From Chondrosia reniformis (Eukaryota; Porifera; Demospongiae; Chondrillida; Chondrillidae), in NCBI GenBank assembly GCA_947172415.1, contig OX359201.1:2356001-2420000 (forward strand): DNA of 64,000 nucleotides, read 5' to 3'. The notes below the pieces were generated by a model. The model was not told where the DNA came from. It made no database searches and was given only the letters and a program-made list of their open reading frames with translations. Below, in pieces: positions 23,701 through 35,800 of the stretch (the stretch's first letter is position 1; each line of letters begins with the position of its first letter). The position numbers and the translations under genes are program-made.

Positions 23701-26700
23701 GTCCCGGAGAACCAACTCTACCCTTTGGAAGTCTGCAATTGTCCGCCAAATTTTGTGGGTCGATTTTGTGAGGATTGTGCTCCGGGCTATTACCGATCCA
23801 GTGGACTATTGAACGATTCCTGTATCAGTTGTATCTGCAACAACCTAACAGATATTTGTAATGATATGGATGGTGTCTGTATTAACTGCACTGGCTTCAG
23901 CTATGGAGATCACTGTGAAGTGTGTCTTCCTGGTTACTATGGTGATCCAACTAGGGGAATACCCTGTCAGCCATGTTCTTGTCCGAGTGCTACAGTAAGC
24001 CGCAGCCCTACTTGTATACTAGATACAGATGGTATGGAAACTTGTAATGCCTGTGAGGAAGGATACACGGGAAGAAATTGTGAGCAATGTGAAAATGGAT
24101 TCTTTGGCAATGCTATAGTAAGTCAACTCACTCAATAAGTCTTTACAAAGTCAATAAATACTTCATCTTTACAAATTCAGGTCTACAATGTACATACTTA
24201 ACAACAGGTGTAAATCCTTTTAATTTTTTTAACCACTACATACGTATGAAAGAAAGTAATATGTATGTACATACATATTACTTTCTTTCTTCTACCGTAT
24301 TATGGCACCATAGCAATTGATTGTATATGGACATTTATGCATATGGTCTTACTTTCCAAGCCTTCAATGCTATGTAGAGTGGCATCTGCAACCTTTGTAC
24401 ATGTAATGGAAATGTGGATCAGTCACTTGGTCTTGTATGTAACATGACAACTGGGTTCTGTGTTAACTGTCAAAACAATACAACTGGACCTACTTGTGGT
24501 GAATGTCTTCCTGGATATTTTGGGAACCCTTTACTTGGAGACTGTAAACGTAAGTTCCAGACAAACTATCTCTAACCATAGAGCCCTGGATTTTACCCCA
24601 GAGTCAAAAGATGGTGATAATCAAAACGTTAAAATTGGCTTTAGATCCTGAAGTCGTCTGTTTCTATACTGTACCAGCAACTTTATTTGTTTTATTTATT
24701 TCTCTTTAACTTTTCTAACCTCCTTCTCTAGCCTGCAACTGCCATCCAAATGGTTCAACGCCAAGAATATGCGACTCCCTAAGTGGCACGTGCATCTGTA
24801 AGGAGAATGTTGTATCTGGGGGTTCTTGTGACACTTGTAAAGCCAATTTTTGGGGTGTGCATTTGAATGTGCCAGAGGGATGTCTGCCGTGTGATTGCTG
24901 CATGACTGGATCTACCTCACCTCAGTGCAGTCAAGTTAGTGGAATATGGAGAATAGCTTACTAGCAGTGTTTTAAGTAATAAATCGCAAGGGATATACAA
25001 TACACTAAACCTTTCGAGAGACAACCTACGTAGTTCTAGTCTATTATAAAATTGATTGGCATTTTAACTTTCTTAAAGGAAGCAGGGTTAGATATTTTCA
25101 AGGGGTACCAAATGTCCCCCAACAAACCTGACTTGTGTGTTCTGTGAATTTGTGCTTAATCACTAACTGCTCTAGCTGGCCCACTAGAATTAATCAACTA
25201 TAGAATTAGAATTAATTGGTAAGTTGGAATTAGAGAGGAGACTTTTTTGTATGATTACTGGCAGTAGTAGCTCAGTACCAGAACACTGATGACTTAAAAC
25301 AGTTTTTCTAATGTTGATTCTAGAAGTGATTACTTCCTTTTTCTCTGAGAGTGTATAGTGAATCACCTGTTTTGTAGTTTCTTTATCACTTAATTAGATT
25401 AATAGTAATGTATCATGTATACCTTTGAGTGACGATATCTGCAGGAACAGCCATCTTCTCAGTTTTATGTATGTGTTTTTGCATCTTAATTATGTCTTAG
25501 CTAGACAGCTCTAGCTGCTGGGCATTGGTTAGTAAGCTTTGTACATTTGGTTGTAGCTCGATGGTAGCTGCAGTTGTTTGGATAACGTTGGGTCTCCTAC
25601 TGATGATAAGTGTTGCGACTGCAGCCCAGGATTCTTTGGACTTGCATCAACTGGATGCCAAGGTTAGCATACTATTGTACACATAGAGCAACTAGATTCC
25701 AAAGTAAAATAGCACATTGTGCCCTTACAACTGGATACTTAGGTTAACACTAGGGAAACACCCTGAAATTGGTTGTGTGGGAGTCAGTGTCTGTTTTGTT
25801 AGTCACTTTTACGATAATACATACATACAAGGTTTGAGTGCTATTGTATACACATACATGTACGTACATGGTTTGATATCTTACCTTATAATTTACGCTT
25901 CACAGTAGCTTTTTCACTTACTGAAGACTAAATATAATGTTATTTGCCTTCAACTGTACTTTAAATGTTCTTAATGTATTCCTACAGCTTGTGAATGTGG
26001 CAATGGCTCCGCATCACAGGTCTGTGATACTACTACTGGAGTCTGTCAGTGCTTAGAAGGATCTGTTGGTGACAAATGTGATGGATGTGGATTAGAATAT
26101 GAAGGTTAGTAACCCTTTTATTATGAAAGAAAACCTTTTATTATAATTATTTATACGTTTACATAGTGACACATAAATAATCTAAAACACTATTTTCCAA
26201 TAGACTTGGTTGATATCAATTTTAGGCCCTTTTTATAATCCACTTTGGTATTGAATTACTGAAACAAATGTCTAGATCTAATAAGGAGCAAGGTGTAGGT
26301 TTCAGATTGACGTTTTTTCAGTTAAAGTTAAATTTCACTAAAGAAGGACTCGAAAGCTACATTGTTTCATAACAAAAAGGTTATCTATACATATGTTTAT
26401 ATCTCAAACTAGTGGGCAATTTCATGGGGTAGGCCTATATTCCTCGAGTAGTCCTTTCCTTCACTCAAATTTGTACTCAAATAAGGGAACAAATTTGCAA
26501 CCACTGGTGCATGGTCAGTGTCCATAGGAATGCTAACACTCGGCTTAAACCTGTACTACCTACACAAATATATGTTGTCAGTCAGGTAGTTGTGCCTACA
26601 TTGATAGCACTGCCAGTATATCATTGTGCACATGTCCCATGCTAACCCAATGAAGGGACTGCTTACAGTTGAGACTCCTAGCCTCGTGTCCTAGGTGGAT

Positions 26701-29700
26701 ATTTGGTTCTGTCTGATACTGTGTATTGGTTACAATGGTAGGGTTACACTACAAGAGAGTCATTTGTTGTGCAAGCTATTAATACATACAACAGGCATAT
26801 AGTACTTAATCAGAAAATTGTGTATACAACAATCTACATTTTATGTGCATATTTAATGTTTACGTGAATATCATATTGTTGCTCTCATGTGTTTAATCTA
26901 TTCCAGGACGTGTTCCAAACTGTCAGCGTTGTCATGGCTGCTACTTTAGTCTCAATGATTCTATGAACAGTCTTTTAGCTTCAATTGGGAATGAAACAAG
27001 AAGGACAATGTCTCTTAGGATGGCTAACGGAAACCTAACTTTGATGGATGTAGAACAAGCACTAACTGACCTGTACTCTGAGTTAGATTCTGCAAAAACA
27101 CTGCTAGATTCATTACAAGTTAATGAAAATGATATCAGCAGTTTACAGGCAACCACTGAACAGGCAAGTATAGAGCAACAAATAGTCAGTCAGTGTTATC
27201 ACACATGATAACAAATGCACTCTTTCTGTATCTTTAGGTAAGGACATCAATGTTGTCCTTATCTAGGCAAACTAATGACACTGTCAACTTTCTAAATGAA
27301 ATTGAAATTTCACTCAACAACTCTTATGACTTCACTGGTATGTACATGGGTATGACAGGCTTTGATTTTCTGGCCAGGGCTAGAATGATTAACAACACAG
27401 CACAGGCTGACTTTCTCACAGCAGTAAATGCACTAAACGGATTAAGGGCTCTCTATACCACAGCAAAGAATTTAAACATCTCAGCCAATGATCTAGACAC
27501 CACTGTGACAGATGCATTAATGGCTATTCGGAATGCTATAAATGATTCCATCCAGGTTCAGGCTGATATAGACACATTTATGAGTCAGTACTCTATAAAT
27601 AGAATGAAGTTATCGGAGGCAGATATGGATCTTGTAGCACTTGGACAGGTAGTCCAATCCCACATTGATGAGCTACTTATAGAAAATGTGACTACTAGTG
27701 ACACTTTTCGAATGGTCATGAACCTCACTGACACCTATCTACAAAGATTGGATTATGTGCTAATGCTAAGAATGGAAGTAGAAAGTCTACAGGTCAAACT
27801 ACAGCAGACGGTGGCATCAGCAAGAAATATTCTCTACTTTGCTGATGTGTTGTATGTAAGTTCACGGTAACCTCAGTTATGAACATGTATTGCATGCACA
27901 GGAATATAGTGGCATGAGCAAGGGATGATTCATATGCCTGAAAAAAGTGATGAAACATTTTACAATAGGATCGATAGGTCTGATGCCATGCCATTATAAT
28001 TATTACTACTACTTTCAAAGCTAGTCCGATACATTTTGTGTGCATATGTAAAGTACTGTTCACTCTTCTTAACACTTTCCCTTCTCCTAAAGAGCACCTC
28101 TCAGAGTTTGGTCATCTCTCTGGCCAGTGTTGACATCACAACAGACAACCTGACCAGCGTAGTAGCAGACACCACTCTAGTCTTGCAGAACACTAACAGA
28201 AGTGCACATGAAGCTTTATCCATCCCTGTGCCATCTGTCCAAGAAGCAAGACAGCTATCTCAGAGAATTAACAGTTCCGTTGTACCTGAGGATGTTGTCT
28301 CTTCGATACTTGAAACTGCAGAAGCCAGCAAAAATCTATCAGTGGAGGTACTATCTTTGGCAAGAAATGCTAGGTTTGTACCATAATGTGTATTGATTAT
28401 AATCACTTCACTTCACATGATAAAAAATTGATCAGTCAAGCACAGCCTCTATATCTATGTCTAGCTAGGAATACTCTTTCAACTTTATAGTCATTCTGTA
28501 TATTCAGTTATGAAACCAATAACTGTGACTTTAGGAAACAATCTTAGCAGTAATAGTTATTCCTTAAATGCACACCATTACATACATGTACATACTTCAT
28601 TTGATAGAAATAATTAATCACAAGGAGATATTAGTATTTATTATTTCTCACATCATAGCCATTGGCTTAGTACAGTAAACGCCATTTTCACTGTACTTCA
28701 CTGTATGTGACCTTTATTTCTCCTCAGTGCCTTTGTAATTTCTGCACAAGACACCATATCCCAACTTCAGGAGGACCTGTCATATGTCATAGCAGTCCAT
28801 CAAAGGATAGCCAACTCCACTGCTACCACTGAAAACCTAACATCTACCTTAGAAAGTAACCTGAACCAGGTATGGGCATACCAAAGTTACAGTACAGTGT
28901 TAATTAACAGGCCTTGCATGCATAAATGTGTTATACGTATTTACTGCCTGCAGATTGAGGAAGAAATTGGTGCAGTAGAAAGATACTATGCTATGGCATT
29001 GGAAAGTGTTAACGGCACTGAGGAACTGGCTAACAGAACCTCAGAGCAGGCTCTAGAACTTGTAGCAAGATCTAGCCAATTATCGACAGAAGCTTCACAA
29101 CTACATGCATCTGCCTTGACCATAGAGAGTGTAAGAGTTTCACCACAATTGTTTGTACTTTATATAGTACTGTAAAACTTACTGCAGTGCTATTGGCTAT
29201 CTTGTGGATAACAAAGTTTTCATTGTCTGCTCTTCCTTCTGTCTTTTGAAGAGGTCATCTTTCTTATTCTATTAATTTCTTATAGTCAGTTGAAGATAGC
29301 AAAGAGCATGCAGCACTACTGGCTAATAATGCTACCAGCAAGCTGGAAGAAGCTGAGCTATCACTATCTAAAGCCCAAGAGATGCATCAGAATGCAACAG
29401 TCTTACGGGATGAGGCACTCTCCATTTCTTTGACTAGATTGCAAGGTTGGTATGTGTTGGTGATTGTTTTTCTCTTGCTTGAATTCATGCATGACAGATC
29501 AAGGACTGTCAGCTTATATTTAAAAGTGATAGTGAGAACAGTTGAGACCATAACCATGTACAGGTTAACTTAATTCTGTTTTCTTTCTTAGATCTGCTAA
29601 GTCGCTACGTTGACGAGAAACGGAAACAGATAAACATTTTACAAGACATAAACGCCACAAAGAGTCAGATGATAGATCTACAACTAGCATTCGAAAAGGC

Positions 29701-29737
29701 AGCCACAGACTTGGATGCATGTTATCGCACACCGTAA
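14704..29737 (+). CDS. Laminin subunit, 2047 aa, with LF-like plus L4 short arm and no LG domains
   Basis: The 26 exons are 14704-15267, 15640-15873, 16262-16382, 16790-16951, 17360-17527, 17988-18100, 18561-18779, 19085-19231, 19426-19662, 19999-20170, 20425-20574, 21596-22202, 22474-22735, 23353-23481, 23638-24117, 24378-24549, 24732-24934, 25557-25662, 25988-26104, 26907-27163 (GC donor), 27238-27855, 28093-28373, 28728-28869, 28954-29130, 29286-29445 and 29592-29737; the phases close. A signal peptide precedes the LN domain (about 20-245). LE repeats follow, then an LF-like domain (about 505-712; CDRPQVGYHVRPLDFLKLEAE, YELVIRY). More LE repeats, an L4 domain (about 910-1110; KYLGDQSLSYG) and further LE repeats come next. 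The CQRCHGCY knot at about 1463-1470 starts a coiled coil that ends in DACYRTP. Laminins are secreted and trimerise through this coiled coil in basement-membrane networks. The CY knot and terminal Cys are gamma/beta-like, whereas LF plus L4 recalls alpha arms, so subunit class is unsettled. Confidence 0.88.
15919..16151 (+). repeat. Interspersed repeat A, copy 1 (laminin intron 2)
   Basis: The roughly 235 bp unit includes CCTACATGCTATGCCTATTC, a pyrimidine-rich TTCTTCC block, and TTCTGGGAATTCCACCCTTC followed by ATCAGTGATCCTGG. Similar copies lie near 36083, 56919 and 59865, and an inverted one near 18361. Confidence 0.75.
17069..17145. repeat. Repeat B (hairpin MITE-like), single-end fragment
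   Basis: It contains ATCTTTGGGATGGTACATCC, TTCGACC and TTTGAGCGTTT, matching the terminal inverted repeat of the full copy at 31441-31587. Only one end is recognisable here. Confidence 0.6.
18361..18471 (-). repeat. Interspersed repeat A, copy 2, inverted (laminin intron 6)
   Basis: Read on the minus strand this matches the middle of copy 1, including CTGGGAATTTCCCCCTTCAT and the adjoining pyrimidine-rich block. Confidence 0.7.
19831..19910 (+). repeat. tRNA-derived repeat, CAT anticodon-like (laminin intron 9)
   Basis: It starts GCAATTGTAGCTCAGTGGCA (A-box-like) and carries an anticodon-like TCATAAC. GGGTTCAATTTCC (B-box-like) follows, and it ends CAATTGC, which can pair with the first seven bases. 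A 9-bp insert and weak anticodon stem make a working tRNA unlikely. A relative lies at 55390. Confidence 0.5.
20267..20352. repeat. Perfect 29-bp inverted repeat with 28-bp loop (laminin intron 10)
   Basis: The left arm 20267-20295 (AGGAGCACTGAAAGTAGAAT and on) is the exact reverse complement of 20324-20352. RNA or single-stranded DNA of this stretch would fold into a long hairpin. Confidence 0.9.
21041..21138. repeat. GC-rich minisatellite, about four units of 23-24 bp (laminin intron 11)
   Basis: Units of the form GGGGCGGGTCCTCTTGTGCA plus AGT repeat about four times with few changes; they are strikingly GC-rich for this AT-rich locus. Confidence 0.85.
21320..21420. repeat. Diverged relative of repeat B
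   Basis: Pieces such as CATCTTTCGACTCTTTGAGC and CCTGAGGGTCTTCATCAG resemble the end and interior of the 31441-31587 element. The match is partial and the limits are uncertain. Confidence 0.35.
22234..22410. mobile_element. 177-bp MITE-like element in laminin intron 12
   Basis: Terminal inverted repeats of about 45 bp: the left end reads ACAGTACTTTTTGGGTCGGT and the right end, on the other strand, ACAGTACTTTTTGGGTCGCT. There is no coding capacity. The insertion begins 31 bp after the donor of the exon encoding the first part of the L4 domain and fills most of that 271-bp intron. Confidence 0.8.
24248..24289. repeat. Perfect 42-bp palindrome (laminin intron 15)
   Basis: GAAAGAAAGTAATATGTATG plus T at 24248-24268 is followed without spacer by its exact reverse complement at 24269-24289. 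Confidence 0.92.
25259..25330 (+). repeat. Fragment of the tRNA-derived repeat (laminin intron 17)
   Basis: TGGCAGTAGTAGCTCAGTAC followed by CAGAACACTGATGACTTAAA resembles the A-box half of the copy at 19831. The B-box half is degraded. Confidence 0.35.
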
Positions 29738-29806
29738 AGAAGACATTTTTTATTCGTAAACACGCCTACATTTGTGAATCAAAGTATTTGTAAACTCTAA
29801 CAGGAA
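29738..29806. other. 69-bp gap between laminin stop and exchanger start
   Basis: It contains no AATAAA or ATTAAA signal. The bases before the exchanger ATG read CTCTAACAGGAA, which resembles a 3' splice site, so the exchanger may have an upstream untranslated exon or the two transcripts may overlap. Confidence 0.5.
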
Positions 29807-32800
29807 ATGTCGATAGTTTTAGTGAAGTGCCTTTTGGTACTTCTTTTGCGGGGTCTTGCAGGGGCTACTGAAACTACAGACCATGGCACATCGATGAGAA
29901 GTGTCGACGCTTCTGAACATGATCTTCCCGGGGGAGAAGCCGGCCATGGTCACCACCTGCCGAGAAACGTAGCTGTGGCTAATCCTGAGAGGTTCAATGA
30001 AATTCTCACCATTTTGTTGGTAATAGTGTTCATTATGATCGTAATTTTGGCAAAAACCCGTAAGTTCATTAGCCACTGTTAATAACAGCTGCATATAACA
30101 GACTATTGGCCTATAACTAAGGTGTAAGGGAGGGAGTTTCCGGACAAACATTAACTTGTGCATCGAATTTCCACTATCGCTTCACTTCTGCTCCTTTGGC
30201 AGCCAAGGGAGGATGAACTGATAGCCAAAGGAAGGGCCTACTAGATTACCACGTTTCAAGTTCGTGCGTTGTTGCTTGTGGCAGAGCCGCCGTTTTCCGC
30301 ACAAAATGTTAGGGAAGGGGATTCCCGAGAACAAAGTACTATCGCGTACACGCGAAAAGCGAGGCTGTTCTTAGTCAGGTATAGAGTCGATCCCCTCGAA
30401 TTAGGCAAGGTAAAGTAGGGGATGTCCGGACAGGATGGGTTTTCCAGACACAAAAGCAGAAACCATTACTTCACAGACATAACCAGAGCTTTCTTGTTAT
30501 ATGAAAATGTATATACCCTAGACTCTACACTACCGGTAGTATGGAGTTTGTAGTTGTAGCATCAGCTTACGAGACTAGCATCAGCTATGGTTGTAATATT
30601 TTGCCTGTAAATGAAAAGGGGAAGTTACATAATTGTACCTATGCAAAGGCTGATATAAACAGCAAGCCATCCAAGTGATATATATTCTCTTGTTAAAATA
30701 GCATGCAGTAATTGCCTCTCAGTTGTCCTAGGTGACAATAACTTTCTAGGAATACAACAGACTACCTTCAATTTACAAATTAAAAGCTTTTGGTTTCATA
30801 ATAGAGGCTATAGTTTAATTGAGGCTGAACACTCACAAATAACAAAAAGGGAGCGTTGATTATACACATTACCAATGTAAAGGCTATCTAAAACACTTAT
30901 ATAGTTAAATATTTAAATGGATAGTCAGGCATAATATTATGTATATACTGGAAATTATTCATATATAGCATTTTTTCTGTTACATGTAGTGTGGCATTCC
31001 AAATATTTTGAAATGATTGCAAACAATATTCCTGAGTCTTGGTGAGCTATGATTTACCAGATTATTATGTCTAATATTAACCAACCAGATGACGAGCTCT
31101 CCATAGTGGCACGAAACAATTTAAGTGTTGAATTCATCATCTAATATATATAGAGTTATTCGTTATATATATAGAGTTATTATATATATAGAGTTATTAG
31201 TTGCAAAATGGGTGTACCCTTTTAAAGATGTTATTCTATAGATAACATTCCATGGCACTCAACTGTTAAGTAATTAAATTATTGAATATAACATTACACA
31301 TATAAGCATTACTTTAAGGTGCTTTATCCGCAGCATGCTGATAGTACTTGGGGTGTTTGTTGGAGGACTAATTACGTAAGTTTCCACCATATGTATATCT
31401 CTGTTTCAAATACATAGTACATTTGCCACATATTCTATTAATCTTTGGGATGGTACATCCTTCGATTTGTGAGCGTTGAGTAATGTCTTCAAGAAGACCC
31501 CCAGGGTCGAAACGTTTGACGAAGAAATGACAACAAACTGAATTTTTAAACGCTCAAAAGTCGAAGGATGTACCATCCCACAAAGATAAGTTGGACACAA
31601 GGAATCCTTATTCTATTATATTCTATTAATTTGGTAGTACGTATGTACATAATTTTGCAATGTACATTCTTACATCTCACTAGCAGACTCCTCAGGAGAC
31701 ATGAGTGGATGGAGTAAATCCAAAGTCCACTAATGAAACATCTGAGCTATGATCAGCTTTTGGTCTCTTAAAGTCCCTCTTTTTCGTACTTACATTACCT
31801 TGCAAAGTGTGTGCAACAATAATACTTATACTTATTCTTACAAGGAAAGTAGTCAGTGTATCCCATAGCTGTAAATAGTGTCCACACAGAGTATCATTTC
31901 ATGTAGTCATTTAATTGGCAATACTTTATAAGGTACTGCATCTAGACATGTGTATTCTACCTATATGTGCAAACAGGTGACTCTGATAATCCTCTTTTTA
32001 ACAAAAATCAAGAAATTTATGCTGCATTAAAATCATGCAGTTTTTGTTTGAAGATGATTTCTGGAAAAGTAACGTAATTTAATTCATGCGAATTTGCTAT
32101 ACTATATGTTACAGTAATCACGTATGGGGAAATACCATGTGATGTAATTCATGCTTGCTGAGATGCCTCGCACAAATACATACAAATTAGATGCACACAT
32201 GAATTTCTTGTTTGATCTCCTTTTTATGCTATATAGGTGCATATACGAGTTGATAGGAAAAGACCCGCCTCAGTTTTCATCATTTCTCTTCTTTATAATA
32301 CTCCTTCCGCCGTAAGTGAGGCTGTTATACTACACATGTACTTGTCGGCAATGGGTCTACTAATCTTTACTTATTATATTACCTAGGATTGTATTAGAAG
32401 CTGGATATTTCATGAATAAAGGATTGTTTTTCAAGAATATTGGCACTATTTTGCTTTATGCCTTTACGGTACGTCTGAAGCAAGTGGTTGCTGAGGAATA
32501 AAATACTTTATACTGTACGTACATTCAAATTCAACTTAGCTAATTATGATTTTGCCTTTGTTTGCTGAAATGTGCTTTATGTATAATATTTCCTTGTGTG
32601 TTTACAGGGTACATTATTCAATGCATTTACTGTTGGTGGAATTGTTTATGGAGTTAGTACGGCTAACAGTGCCTTTGGCCAAGGGTGGAGTGTAGCTGTT
32701 GCATTGCTCTTTGGTGTTATCACATCAGCTGTAGACCCAGTAGCTGTAAGTAACTGCTTGAATGCATGAAATTCCATGAGGCTTAATGTTTGTGATTTTC

Positions 32801-35800
32801 ACAAGTTGACCAAATTCACAAAATATTTATTTAGTGAACGTTCTCCCATAAGTGAGTACAATACATAAGATGAGGTCAAATGTATCACTCTAGGCATAGC
32901 TACTCCCTCACCATCCTTCATTATTGCTATGTTGAGTAGTGATTAATAGAATAGTTTCCCTCTTGGCAAATAGCAATTCCTCTCCAACTGTAGCATTCAA
33001 AAGGTAATGCTTCTGGTCGTTTCCAAAAACTATGAAGATGAATATACATATAGTAGTGAAAACGTACTTGTTATTATAAAATGTGAACTGCAAAATGTTC
33101 AATTTTGAACAGAATCACAACATTTTCTTCTGCAATTTCACACTATATGGTAGTGCAATTGCTTGTTTTAAAAGCTTCTATGATTACATAATCTGTTTCA
33201 AGAGATGACCAAGCACTTGTAAATTGTCTATGTTTATACATACTACATACATATATATATGTGTAGTAGTGTGGTATGTGACCACCTCCACCAAATTGTA
33301 ACAACGTTGCAACTGTTTAAATATGAACTCCAACTATACGTACATCTAAAACTAAAATTTGAACTGCGAAATGATCAATTTTGAATTAACAAAATCACAA
33401 TATTTTCTTCTGCAAATTTCCCACTATACGGTAGTGCAATTGTTTGCATTCAAATTCTTTAGCAGCTTCTATAATAACATAATATTTGTCAAGAGATGAC
33501 CGAGTACTTGGAAACTGTCTAGGTTTATACATTGATAGATATATTAGATATATATTTAGTGTGGTACGTGACCACCTCCACCAAACCAAATTGTAACAAC
33601 GTTGCAACTGTTTAAATATGAACTCCAACTATACATGTACATATTAACAATATTTTAGCCGTTATTGCTATTGCTGCTGGTGATTTTGCCCACTCTCTAC
33701 ATTTGGGAATATGCCTGACTAATTGATTGTATTAATTGCTCTAGTGCCTGTTGTTAGAGTATGACTCCTAATATTGATGTGTCTATATTTGATAAGAAAT
33801 TGAAAGTATCTTCTAATTCTTGCTATACTTTCACAGTAACTATGACTATACTGTACAATTACTATTGTAGGTGCTGGCAGTGTTCGAAGAGATACATGTT
33901 GACAAGGTGTTGCACATTTTAGTGTTTGGAGAATCTCTTCTTAATGGTATCATACCTAACCAGGAACCAGTCATGTCACAGTCTTTTGAATCACATTAGT
34001 ATTCATGTGTGTAGATGCGGTGACTGTTGTGTTGTTTAACCTACTGGATGTGTTTGCAAATAAAGCAGCTCTTGGAGACCCTGTCACTGGTGCAGATGTA
34101 TGTAAGAAATACTTCCGAATATTTTCCTGCTCCTTCTTCCTAATTCATTAACATTCAAGTGTAGCATAATCTGGAAATGGCAACTGTGATGATGATATCA
34201 TACGTACAGTTATAACAGAGTGCACTCCTTCCTATCTTAGGGGCATATTCATGGGTTTGGTTCATACTAGCTTAAATTATCTTTTATCTATTTTATATGA
34301 ATATTGTGGAATTAGTAGACATACTGGTTTGTTATTGAACAGGATTAGTCAATAAGTATTGTAGCCCATGTCTTCATTTATATACTTAGTTTACATAAAT
34401 TGTTCAATTTCTTTTTTACAAAAAATATAATATATATATATATACAATTACAAGTAAGGCTTCACAGTAGCCATCCAACATGACAATGCTACAGCGGTGA
34501 TAGGTACCTCACCCCCGCGTACAACAGATTTATCTGATTATGCATACATATAATATCATTTATAATATCATTTATTATAATATGCATAGTTAGGCAGTTT
34601 TTTCTTTTATTCAAATATATTCAATCCCCTTTATAGATTAAATTCACTCTGTATTACTTAATATGTAAAGGTTAATATATTTAATAATTATATATGTTTA
34701 TATACGTATACATCATATCTATAATACGTATTTCACCCTTACCGTGCCTTATCAGGTATGTATATATGTACTTTAAACAGTTTATCTGTTTCATTTCAAA
34801 TATCAATAATATAAATGGCTGAATTCTATTTGTTGCCCTATATGCTTCCTAGATGTTCCTACATCCCTAATACTACAGGAAATTCTAAATTCAATTTGTA
34901 GTCTCATCTCATGGTGTTCATTCTCTGGTATATATAGGTTGGGTTGGGACTTGTCCAATTCCTTGTGGTCATTATTGCTAGTATCTTGATTGGAATTGTG
35001 ATGGGATTACTTGGAGCTCTATTAACAAAGTATACTGAGCAGGTTCATGGTGAGTGTGTGTAGTACATAGTGTCTATTCCATTGATACAATTGTGTTTAA
35101 TAGATGAAATGTTGATACTTATTCATGCTCCTGTTGTTAAAATTGTTATCTTTAAGCAACAGTGACATATTACTGTATTTTAATGGCAATTAGATATACA
35201 GCTCTGCAGCCTGCTTTCTCAAGCTTGTCTTCTTCACACTTTAGCTTCATTTGTGGGGTGCCAACAGTTGTCTCAGCTGACTCCCCGACACAATAAAACA
35301 CAGCCAGAGCTTTGTCTGTCAATGGTCAATGGGATTTGGCTTACACTTGCATTTGTTCCTGGCAGTATACTTACTGTAAAGTTCTAGAACACTATACAGG
35401 ACTTCTAGCTTTCAAAGGTCTTTTTCTGCACCAGTCAGATATTAGTCAACTGTATGTTAGCCATTACTAAGGCTTGATGTCAGATAATAAGTCACAGTAG
35501 ACATCATAAGAATAAACAGTTAGCAGTGGTTTAGCATTGGTTTTGCAAGGATTGTCTCAAGACACCAATTAAGTTTGGTGGAATGAGAGAAGGTGTGATT
35601 ATTTTACCTAACCAGTCTGTAATGTTTTGTGACAGGTAGTATATTCAAAGGCTACCTACACTGCTTCCATGCAATCCATAATATAGGAGGAACTAACCCA
35701 GTTGTTCCGCTTCGCTAATACCTTTGCCTTTTCCATAGACGCCAACTGACTGACTCCATAGACTATAGCTTAATATGGCTTCCTCATCTGCAGGTGGCAT

